DNA of 37,072 bases from assembly GCA_020629955.1 (NCBI GenBank), contig JAHDCI010000037.1, positions 1 through 37,072 on the forward strand, in the 5' to 3' direction. The stretch comes from Myxococcota bacterium. Its GTDB lineage: Bacteria; Myxococcota_A; Polyangia; Polyangiales; Houyiibacteriaceae. Each line of letters opens with the position of its first letter. The first letter of the stretch is position 1. The notes under the pieces were generated by a model. It worked only from the letters and a program-made list of their open reading frames with translations, had not been told where the DNA came from and made no database searches. Below, piece by piece: positions 24,063-31,338 of the stretch. Position numbers and translations under genes: made by a program.

Positions 24063-24557
24063 TTAGTGGAATGCGTGCATGAGGGCGTGCATCGGCTCAT
24101 GGACGGCGGAGATAAGATCATCGCTCACGCTGCCGGGATCGCTCTGACATGCTGCGTTCAGCGCGTTCGACGTTGCGACAAGTTCTGCGGCGGAGGCGCT
24201 ATAGCTCTCCGCGTCGACTCCCTCGGGGGAGGTCTCGGCAAAGCTCTGGTGCGCGGCAGCGGCTTCGACCAGTTCCGTCGAGTGAGCGCAGGCACGTTCA
24301 CCGCGCGTCGCCTCTTCTCCGTGCCAGATTGGATGGAAAATATCGTGTACCGCCGCGAGCTCCGCCGGGACGTCATGATGGCCGTGGTGGCCTTCATGAT
24401 GCTCACCCTCATGGTGCTCCCCTTCGTGGCGGTCGGCGTGGTCCGCGTGATGTTCTTCCCCTCCGGCGCTCGTTTCGGCGTGTTCGTGGGTATCTGCGCC
24501 CCCACATGCGACAAGGAGAGCGGAAAATAGGAGAGCGGAAATCGTTCGGTTCGTCAT
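24063..24557 (-). CDS. His-rich lipoprotein
   Basis: 164 residues. ATG 24557 is chosen because it gives a clean lipoprotein signal, [18 protein letters not shown], with lipobox LVAC and Cys18. An upstream in-frame start would bury it. A block at about residues 22-56 is very rich in His ([20 protein letters not shown] and on), likely to bind Ni, Zn or Cu. The C-terminal part is helical with scattered His, ending [12 protein letters not shown]. No named family recognised. It is directly upstream of the metal-dependent glyoxalase, so metal supply or buffering is a reasonable guess. Confidence 0.72.
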   Translation of the reverse strand: MTNRTISALLFSALLVACGGADTHEHAETSAGGEEHHADHADRHEGEHHEGEHHEGHHGHHDVPAELAAVHDIFHPIWHGEEATRGERACAHSTELVEAAAAHQSFAETSPEGVDAESYSASAAELVATSNALNAACQSDPGSVSDDLISAVHEPMHALMHAFH

Positions 24558-24681
24558 CGATGGGCCTTCTTCGGCAGAAACTGTCCGGAGGAGATGACAT
24601 TTGCAGGGAAAGAGGGCAATCGAATCGCTGCTCTTGACCAACTATGTGACCGCGGAGCGCGCTCCCTGGTAAACTTCCGAC

Positions 24682-25164
24682 ATGTCCGAAGGCAGCCGCT
24701 TAGAGAGCACGATAGAAGCGCTTCGCAAAATTCATCTCTTTGAGGGGATTGAACCTGCGGGGCTGAAGGTGCTTGCCGAACTTGCCGAAGAGAAGCGGTT
24801 CAAGGGTGGTGAGAAGGTCTTCTCCGAAGGAGATACGGGCGGCAGCCTCTTCCTGATCGAAGAGGGCAAAGTGCGGATCTCTCGAAATGTCAGCGGGATG
24901 GGCGAAGAGGCGCTTGCGATCCTCGGTCCGGGCGACGCGTTTGGCGAGATGGCGCTTTTCGAGGATTACCCCCGATCTGCGGATGCGATCGTTCACGAGT
25001 CGTGTCGATTGCTTTCCATCGATAAGAACGCGCTCGACGAGATGCTCTTTCTGAACCGGGACCTCGCTTACGAGATCCTCTGGAATGTTGTTCGGATCCT
25101 GTCCTCTCGATTGCGAGAGACAAACGATAAGATGACCTTCCTAACGGTGACCGGGAAGTTCTGA
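24682..25164 (+). CDS. Stand-alone cyclic nucleotide-binding domain protein
   Basis: 160 residues, a single cNMP-binding (CAP_ED) domain without a DNA-binding helix-turn-helix. ALRKIHLFEGIEPAGL opens the domain, and GSLFLIEEGKVRI and the phosphate cassette FGEMALFEDYPRSADA (residues 87-102, with R98) match ligand-binding members. A C-terminal helix (LWNVVRILSSRLRETNDKM) ends the protein. It is the only plus-strand gene in this part, transcribed away from the His-rich lipoprotein across 124 bp. It may act as a small sensor adaptor. The ligand is unproven. Confidence 0.85.
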   Translation: MSEGSRLESTIEALRKIHLFEGIEPAGLKVLAELAEEKRFKGGEKVFSEGDTGGSLFLIEEGKVRISRNVSGMGEEALAILGPGDAFGEMALFEDYPRSADAIVHESCRLLSIDKNALDEMLFLNRDLAYEILWNVVRILSSRLRETNDKMTFLTVTGKF

Positions 25165-25177
25165 GAGGCTGCGTCAA

Positions 25178-25212
25178 GTGGGCGAGGGCCTCTCTCCCCA
25201 CGCCATTTTTTT
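25178..25212 (+). terminator. Possible terminator after the cNMP-binding gene
   Basis: GTGGG (25178-25182) and CCCAC (25197-25201) can pair around a GC-rich loop, followed four bases later by seven T at 25206-25212. The stem is short and the T-run overlaps the stop codon of the convergent cytochrome gene, so confidence is low. Confidence 0.35.
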
Positions 25213-26464
25213 ACTCGCGCGGACGGCCTTGCGCGACCCAGGTGCGAACCAGCTGCAGCCGCTCTGCATTCACGGCGGGATGGCCAAGTGGCATCCCGCG
25301 CACGTTCGGGTCGAACTGACCGGCTTCTTCGAGCTGTCTCGCTCGAAGCGCCCTTATGAGTAGCGGCATCCCGTCGACGTCTCGGAACGCGCTCGCTCGC
25401 CTGCCGTCGATGAGCAAGCCGGATTGAACGCCCTCGTACGAACTGAGGTCTAGACGGCGAGGCTCAAAGCCGAAGCCACCGGTGTTGCCGGGGCCCCCTT
25501 CGCCGAACGCGAAAGCCGGATCAGAATGGCAATGTCGGCAGGTATCGGAGAACACGGCTTCTGAAACTTCGCTGTACGAGACCGGCCTTTCGAGAAGTTC
25601 GAGCAGTGGCGGAGGCTCCGCCGCCACGGGTGGGGAGAGCTCCGCAAAGAGAATGTACTGGGCGAGCTGCCTGGATTGCTCTTCCGTGAGGCCGTGGTTG
25701 GGCATTTGGGTGTTCGGGACGATGGACTCGGGACGCTGAATCCACCGGATCAATGTTCCGTGACGGTAGCGCTCTCGGGTCCAGCGGAGATCTGGAGCGA
25801 GCCGAGCGAGACGATTCTCAGGTTCGCTCGCGGGCTCGGCAAACGCATGGCAGCGGCCGCATCGGTACTGCTCGAAGAGCGCTTCACCGGAGGCGATGCC
25901 GGCCGCGTCACGCCGCAGTTCAAACCGGTCTCCTCGATCACCCTGTACGGAATCGAATAGAAGCGCACTCGCAATGGCCGCAGCGTCCGATTCGGTGAGG
26001 CCAAGCCGAGGCATGGAAGCGCTGAGATGAGGTCTTAAATCCGCCGGCTCCGCCAAAAAATCTCGAAGCCACTCGAAACGGAAGCGAGGCGCCATCTGAA
26101 CCAGGTTTGGCGTCGCGAGGAGATGATCGATTCTTGCGCCTGCTTCGGAAGCGTTTTCGATCTCGATCCCAAACTCGGCGAACTCGATGGGCTCGCCGTC
26201 GATTGCAGCACGATGGCAGCCCATGCAGTTTCGTTCGAGGGGAGGCGGTTCGACGTTTGCGATCTGATGGCAGCGATTGCATTCGTATCGCGTGATGAGC
26301 GCGCGTCCGCGTTCCACTTCGGATGCGGCCGGAGCGTTCTCCGCCGGGAGCAGAGAGAGAACGGCTCCGGCAGACGAGGGCTCAACCGGTTCTACTTCCC
26401 CTGTTGAATCACAGGGGGCGCAGCCGAAGAGGAAGAGGAACGCAGTCAGTTGCCGGAGTTTCAT
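25211..26464 (-). CDS. Tetrahaem c-type cytochrome lipoprotein
   Basis: 417 residues from ATG 26464, which gives the short lipoprotein signal MKLRQLTAFLFLFGC (Cys15). Four haem sites are visible: CNRCH at 62-66, CMGCH at 80-84, CGRCH at 202-206 and CRHCH at 309-313. Met ligand candidates are M151 (ASMPRLGLT) and M254 (TQMPNHGLT), so at least two units look like ordinary class I cytochrome c domains. It is probably periplasmic and lipid-anchored. No oxidase or reductase gene is adjacent. It follows two secreted paralogues by 43 nt on the same strand and may share their transcript. Confidence 0.88.
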   Translation of the reverse strand: MKLRQLTAFLFLFGCAPCDSTGEVEPVEPSSAGAVLSLLPAENAPAASEVERGRALITRYECNRCHQIANVEPPPLERNCMGCHRAAIDGEPIEFAEFGIEIENASEAGARIDHLLATPNLVQMAPRFRFEWLRDFLAEPADLRPHLSASMPRLGLTESDAAAIASALLFDSVQGDRGDRFELRRDAAGIASGEALFEQYRCGRCHAFAEPASEPENRLARLAPDLRWTRERYRHGTLIRWIQRPESIVPNTQMPNHGLTEEQSRQLAQYILFAELSPPVAAEPPPLLELLERPVSYSEVSEAVFSDTCRHCHSDPAFAFGEGGPGNTGGFGFEPRRLDLSSYEGVQSGLLIDGRRASAFRDVDGMPLLIRALRARQLEEAGQFDPNVRGMPLGHPAVNAERLQLVRTWVAQGRPRE

Positions 26465-26507
26465 CGAAGGTTGCTGCAGTGTACCGCGCGCCTGGCAGCC
26501 CGTCCCT

Positions 26508-27323
26508 TTAGCTTCGGGCAGGTGCGTCCTGGCGCGGCAGCGCGCATTGGTTTCGCCCGGCGCCGATCGCTCGATGTTCGCATTCGGTTTCGGCTCGCTC
26601 ACGCGTGGCTGGCTCCGAGGAGAGTTCCCCGAGGAGTTTCCAGGAGAACGCGTCGACGAGAACGTCCGCTTCCGCGAGCTCCGCGAGGATGGTGCGTGCG
26701 GCATCGCGGCTGTCTTCACTCAGGGCGACCATTCCTTCGGCAACATAGGCCTGTGCGACGGGGGTATCGAACTCACGCAATGTCGCGACCGCTTCTTCGA
26801 TCCGCTGTCGTGCCTGCTCCGGTGAAAGTCGTCCGGGGCGAAAGTTCGGTCGAACGTTGCCTCCGAGACGGATCGTGGCGATCGACCGAATGGTCGCGAT
26901 GCGATTGATGAGCGCTTGGTTGATGTACGCCGGCCGCGCCGCGCGTGGCCGAGTTCCTCCAACGCTTCCAACGCTTTGGTAGCCCTGAAGTGTATTGCTG
27001 TGCGTTGAGTACAGAGCATCTCGATATTCTTGTCGATCTACCCTTCGAAGTCGGCGCAATGCCTGCCGCGGATTGCCCTGGGCGAGCGAGCGTTCCGCGC
27101 GCTCAACGCTCCGCACGACCACCCTCATCAAGCGGTCGGTGCGCGTCACGACGTTGTGACAGGCGCCTGCCGAACTTTCGTATCCAACGCCAATACCGAG
27201 GGGAGTCGCGAGTGCGAGTGCGAGGAGGCTGGTGCTTATCCGTCGCGTGAGTGGGCTCGTCTTTGTCGGGGGAACGTCACGGGTGGTGGAGGGGAATGAT
27301 CTCTTCATGGCCATCATCGACAC
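26508..27323 (-). CDS. Secreted hypothetical protein, paralogue B
   Basis: No named family. Signal-like hydrophobic segment LLALALATPLGIGVG at about residues 33-47, then a helical Arg/Glu-rich protein. ATG 27323 and ATG 27308 are both possible starts. It shares an ordered set of motifs with the next gene upstream: VERAERSLAQGNPRQAL, IRLGGNVRPNFRP, and ADVLVDAFSWKLLGELS near the end followed by a Cys. These mark a duplicated pair. The spacing of helices looks like degenerate TPR or HEAT-type repeats, but no canonical TPR is seen. Confidence 0.68.
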   Translation of the reverse strand: MSMMAMKRSFPSTTRDVPPTKTSPLTRRISTSLLALALATPLGIGVGYESSAGACHNVVTRTDRLMRVVVRSVERAERSLAQGNPRQALRRLRRVDRQEYRDALYSTHSNTLQGYQSVGSVGGTRPRAARPAYINQALINRIATIRSIATIRLGGNVRPNFRPGRLSPEQARQRIEEAVATLREFDTPVAQAYVAEGMVALSEDSRDAARTILAELAEADVLVDAFSWKLLGELSSEPATRERAETECEHRAIGAGRNQCALPRQDAPARS

Positions 27324-27344
27324 CAGTGGCCGTCGAAAGTTCCA

Positions 27345-28058
27345 CTATCGCTCGCTGCGGCATCGACGAGCGCCGCGGCCAACCGCGGCGGCCTCACAGC
27401 GGGTCGCTGCGTTTTCGCGTTCCTCTTCGGAATCCGAAAGCTGTGCGAGCAAGCGCCAGGAAAAGGCGTCGACGAGCATATCCTCGCTCGCGAGTCGGCG
27501 GAGCGTCGCAAGGGTCTCTTCGCGCGCGTCACGATTGAGCGTAAATGCGCCCTCTGCACGGAAGGCTTCGGCGCGAGGGTCTTCGAGGCCTTCCAAGTCG
27601 CTGAGGGCGCTACGCAGATTTTGCTCGCGGACGCTCGGGTGAACGCTTCGCGCTGGGCGATGTTGGCGAGAGACATTCCCGTCGAGTCGAATCATGCAGA
27701 TTGCGTGAAGGAGTTGAGCTCGCTCTCGAAGCGCGGTCTGATGTTGGGCCGCGTGATTCGAACCCGCGTATTCGATCGCGCTTTCTTCCGTTTCGGAGCC
27801 TGACATCTGCCACCAGTCGTCGCCCCCATCGAAGCGACGAAGCGCGACTCCCTCCGCGGTCACATCCCGAAGCTCCCATGCAGTTTGGTAGGCCGCTCGC
27901 GGATTGTCTTGTGCGAGTCTTCGCTCCACTCTCTGTGCTCGCTGAAGCGCGGGACGCACCGCGTACTCGCGAATGGTGGAGTTGACGCACGCGGCTGCGA
28001 GAGCCGGTAGGAGCAGGCCCGCGAGACAGGAGAAGAGCACGATCTTTCGCATGGCCAT
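27345..28058 (-). CDS. Secreted hypothetical protein, paralogue A
   Basis: 237 residues with signal peptide ending near LPALAAAC; the Cys at about 24 may be lipidated or disulfide-bonded. The shared motifs with the downstream gene are VERRLAQDNPRAAYQ, IRLDGNVSRQHRP, and EDMLVDAFSWRLLAQLS, in the same order. A unique Trp/Gly segment (DGGDDWWQMSGSE) lies in the first half. The start is ATG 28058 or 28052. The stop is 21 nt upstream of the next gene, so the two are co-transcribed. Function unknown. Confidence 0.7.
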   Translation of the reverse strand: MAMRKIVLFSCLAGLLLPALAAACVNSTIREYAVRPALQRAQRVERRLAQDNPRAAYQTAWELRDVTAEGVALRRFDGGDDWWQMSGSETEESAIEYAGSNHAAQHQTALRERAQLLHAICMIRLDGNVSRQHRPARSVHPSVREQNLRSALSDLEGLEDPRAEAFRAEGAFTLNRDAREETLATLRRLASEDMLVDAFSWRLLAQLSDSEEERENAATRCEAAAVGRGARRCRSER

Positions 28059-28195
28059 ATTCTACCGCATTAAACGCTCCGGAACGGCCTCGTATTCCTG
28101 CGAGCGCCGTCAAGATGGACCGATTCAGTAGGCTTCGCGCGATGATTGGACTTCGACGGCTCACGAGCGCGACGTGATCGAATCGTAGAGCAGCG

Positions 28196-29332
28196 TTAGG
28201 GCGTGCCGTATCGGAGGATTCGACCACTCGCACTCGCGATCACGAATCCGTTATCGAGCGGAACCGGTGGTCCTACGAGTCGCTGCTCCGGGCTTGGACG
28301 AATGGTCCACATGGTTTGCCCGGCAGGAGTAAATGCACGGATATGCGTGGGAGAGCGGCCCATTGCTGCGATCGTATTTCCGCGCGCATCGACGGAGATG
28401 CCGTGAATCGTAGTCGCCGGCAGATGCCACAAGACCCCTTCGTCCCCGGCCGCGACAAGACCCTGAAGAGTCCCAATCCGAACGCTTTGATCGGGGGCGA
28501 TGGCGATCGCGCTGGTTGCCGTCGGCACGCCAGGCAGCTGCGTCTCGCTGATCAGTCCCCCGCTGCGAGAATAGTGCAAGAGCTTCTGCGCCCTTCCGGT
28601 TGCGATCCACACCGAACCGTCACGCGCGACGGCAGGGCCAAGCATGCCTCCATCCAGTGGAATGCTCCGTATCACCTCGCCACTCATCGTCATCCACGTG
28701 AGCGCCTCGAACGAGAGGAAGATGAGCTCGTCTTCGAATCGGGCGACCATTGGAGTGGTGCTCCGCGCGCCACCCGCGCTAAAGATCTGTCTTCCGTTCA
28801 CCCGAATTCGTCGAATCGATCCTTCCTGCGTCGCGACCACGGTTGAACCATCGTCGAGTACCAAGGGTTCGCCCATCGGGAGCGATTCGACCTCTGTTGT
28901 CTGGGTCTCGTCGCCAGACGCGCTCGCTCGAATGAGTCCATCTCGCGCGGGAAAGACAACATCGCCAGAAGGTTGAAGAGCGAGCCCGCCGCGCGGTCTC
29001 TGAATCTGGACTTGATGACGCTGTCGACCGTCAGCCCCGACGAGGGTCAGATGATGGGTGCTAAGAGCCCACATCGAGCGATCTCGCAAAACAAGGATGC
29101 CGAGCGTTCGATTTTCGAGCTCGTGGGACCAGAGAAGTGGTGGTTGTATATCTGGCAGCACGCCATCACTTCGAAAATCTCGCTGCGGATTCGCTCCCTG
29201 CATCCACCAGGTGTGGCCGGCCGCGACTCCAAATCGAAGCGTCGGAAAGCTTCCCGTTCGAACAGGATGGGCAGCGCTATGAAGCGCAGGGGCTAGCACG
29301 GCGATCAGCGCGCAACGCGCGAGCCATTTCAT
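28196..29332 (-). CDS. Secreted PQQ-like beta-propeller protein
   Basis: 378 residues, N-terminal signal (about 1-20, LARCALIAVLAPALHSA). The rest is a series of blade-like repeats of the type 'G-x-V-x-x-A-x-x-D/G-x-x-x-x-W': GDVVFPARDGLIRAS, GSTVVATQEGSIRRI, GSVWIATGRAQKLLHY, GNTIAAMGRSPTHIRA. It has no PQQ-dehydrogenase active-site residues that I can identify, so it is probably a binding or scaffold protein. The start overlaps the kinase stop by 4 nt, which ties it functionally to the kinase operon. Confidence 0.75.
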   Translation of the reverse strand: MKWLARCALIAVLAPALHSAAHPVRTGSFPTLRFGVAAGHTWWMQGANPQRDFRSDGVLPDIQPPLLWSHELENRTLGILVLRDRSMWALSTHHLTLVGADGRQRHQVQIQRPRGGLALQPSGDVVFPARDGLIRASASGDETQTTEVESLPMGEPLVLDDGSTVVATQEGSIRRIRVNGRQIFSAGGARSTTPMVARFEDELIFLSFEALTWMTMSGEVIRSIPLDGGMLGPAVARDGSVWIATGRAQKLLHYSRSGGLISETQLPGVPTATSAIAIAPDQSVRIGTLQGLVAAGDEGVLWHLPATTIHGISVDARGNTIAAMGRSPTHIRAFTPAGQTMWTIRPSPEQRLVGPPVPLDNGFVIASASGRILRYGTP

Positions 29333-31338
29333 TCAGCAGCCTCTTCGCCTGACTCCGCCTCGACGCGAGTGAGGGTAAGCTGGTACGGGTCCCGGCCGTT
29401 CCCGCGAAGCGGTTCACTATCACGCTCGTCCACCGAGACCTCAACGCACGCTGCCTCTGGGTTCTCTGCGGTGATGGTGGTCCGCTCTCCTTCGCCCACG
29501 CCGTTCTCGTCGATTTTCCGGGAACGATGCCGCACCCGGTCGACTGCGCGAAGAACCACGTCAACACCGGGGATCGAACTCAGTTCGACCTGCACCTCGC
29601 CTCCAGTCGCGTCGAAGCAAAAGGTATCGTTATCGTCGGCCCATGCGATGTAGCCACGCATTTCGCCAGGCACGCTCAGATCGTCCGCGAGCTCCAGGGA
29701 GTCGTTGACTTCGGTTTCCCAGCCGGGGCCCACGGTGACGGTTTCCCATCGAATCGTGTAGGCGTCTGACACGTTTTCGGTAGGCGCCTGGCTGACAAAG
29801 GCCCGCTCACGTACGCGCACGAGATAGTCGTACGCGCCGAGTGGAAAATCCGGAATTCGCTCAGGGGCACCGGCAGGGCCGGAGTCAGCGGTGAGGATTG
29901 GGCTGTGCTGATCGATCCGGACAATATCCACGACCACATCAATATTGGGGATTGGACCGACGTCGATCGTGACCCGGCGCGGAGCCCGGCCGGCGTTTCG
30001 AATCAGATAGAGATCTTCGTCGCCGCGGTCTTCCTGTAGACGCCGTCCGAGCATTCCATCGACCGACGCGCCCTCCGGAAGCGGCAGCGCCTGCGAGGGT
30101 TCGTCGTTCGGTTCACGCTCGTGACTGACCAACGCAGGGGGAGGCTCGTAGCGTTTGTACGCTTCGTATCCTGCGTACCCGAGGCCACCGAGGAGCGCGA
30201 AGAGTGCGAGGTACGCGAAGATCCCGCGCCGGCGAATTCGTTGCTCGTAGTTATCGACGTCGCGCCGGGTCGCTCTTTCGTGACCTCCTGAGACGTTCAG
30301 GTCGGAAAGGCGCACAGAGGGATCGGTTAGTTCGCTTCCGTCTCTCGACAGGTAGGCGCGCAGGTCACCCGCGAGCTTGGTAACGCTCGGGTAACGTTCC
30401 TTCGGTGAGCGCGCCATGGCCTTTCGAATAATCGGGTCGACGCCCGCATCGACCGGCGTTTCGTTCCGCTTTGAGGGCGGGGTAAGCTCCCCGGTCAGGT
30501 GCTTGGTGAGTACCGCCATGGGCGTGCTCGCAACAAACGGCGGCTCCCCTGTGAGCGCCTTGTACATCATCGCGCCCAGCGAATAGATGTCGTTTTTCGG
30601 GTCAACCGCTTCACCCTGAATCTGCTCCGGCGACATATAGTAGGGAGTGCCTACAATGGTCCCCGCACGGGTAACGGTATTGCCGGCGCCTTCGTCGCGG
30701 AGCTTTGCAAGCCCGAAGTCGAGAACTTTCGCGCGTTCGGGGCGCTCTTCGCTCGCGGGCAGGACGAGCACGTTCTCGGGCTTCAGGTCTCGGTGCACAA
30801 TTCCGAGCCGATGCGCCTCTTCGAGCGATGCGCAGACCTGCAAGGCCAGCTTAAAAACCCGTTCTGCGGGGAGGGCGCCATCTCGCTTCAGTACGGCGCC
30901 GAGGTCTTCACCGGCCAGGTACTCCATCACGAGGTAGATCATTCCTTCGGATGAGCCGAAGTCGAAAATCTGCACAGTGTTGGGGTGGCTCAATCGAGAG
31001 ACCGCCTCGGCCTCCCGGCGGAAGCGCTTTACCGAGGTACGATCGCGGGCGAGATCACCATGAAGGATCTTCATGGCGACGATCTTGCCGATGTGGACGT
31101 GCTCGGCCTTGTAGACGACCCCCATTCCGCCTCGGCCGAGAACCGATAGTAGACGATATCGCTCTGCGATTACGCGACCGACGAGTGGGTCTGCGTGACT
31201 CTCGTGGGGTGTCGGCTTTTCCGAAAACGGAACGCCGCATTGAGCGCAAAAGCGTGCGCCCGGCGGGTTCAGCTTTTGACACTCGGGGCACGGACTCCAC
31301 TCGTTCGGTTCCAATTCCTGAGTGGCATCTTCGATCAC
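29329..31338 (-). CDS. Transmembrane Ser/Thr protein kinase with zinc ribbon and PPC-like sensor domains
   Basis: 669 residues from GTG 31338, chosen because GTGA overlaps the previous stop; the longer frame to 31533 would overlap the upstream gene by 199 nt. Order of parts: zinc ribbon with C17, C20, C31, C34; Hanks-type kinase with Gly loop GRGGMG (68-73), catalytic K90, HRDLKPEN (182-189), DFG (207-209) and SPEQ; TM at about 373-393; outside, two repeats starting REPNDEPSQALPL and TEVNDSLELADDLS with D-E-D-x-Y/D-N-D-T-F turns. These resemble PPC (pre-peptidase C-terminal) domains. All catalytic residues are present, so it should be active. Confidence 0.9.
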   Translation of the reverse strand: MIEDATQELEPNEWSPCPECQKLNPPGARFCAQCGVPFSEKPTPHESHADPLVGRVIAERYRLLSVLGRGGMGVVYKAEHVHIGKIVAMKILHGDLARDRTSVKRFRREAEAVSRLSHPNTVQIFDFGSSEGMIYLVMEYLAGEDLGAVLKRDGALPAERVFKLALQVCASLEEAHRLGIVHRDLKPENVLVLPASEERPERAKVLDFGLAKLRDEGAGNTVTRAGTIVGTPYYMSPEQIQGEAVDPKNDIYSLGAMMYKALTGEPPFVASTPMAVLTKHLTGELTPPSKRNETPVDAGVDPIIRKAMARSPKERYPSVTKLAGDLRAYLSRDGSELTDPSVRLSDLNVSGGHERATRRDVDNYEQRIRRRGIFAYLALFALLGGLGYAGYEAYKRYEPPPALVSHEREPNDEPSQALPLPEGASVDGMLGRRLQEDRGDEDLYLIRNAGRAPRRVTIDVGPIPNIDVVVDIVRIDQHSPILTADSGPAGAPERIPDFPLGAYDYLVRVRERAFVSQAPTENVSDAYTIRWETVTVGPGWETEVNDSLELADDLSVPGEMRGYIAWADDNDTFCFDATGGEVQVELSSIPGVDVVLRAVDRVRHRSRKIDENGVGEGERTTITAENPEAACVEVSVDERDSEPLRGNGRDPYQLTLTRVEAESGEEAAE

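Noticed and set aside
27324-27344. Possible terminator between the two secreted paralogues
   Set aside because: Only about 21 bp with no stem or T-run; they are treated as one transcript.
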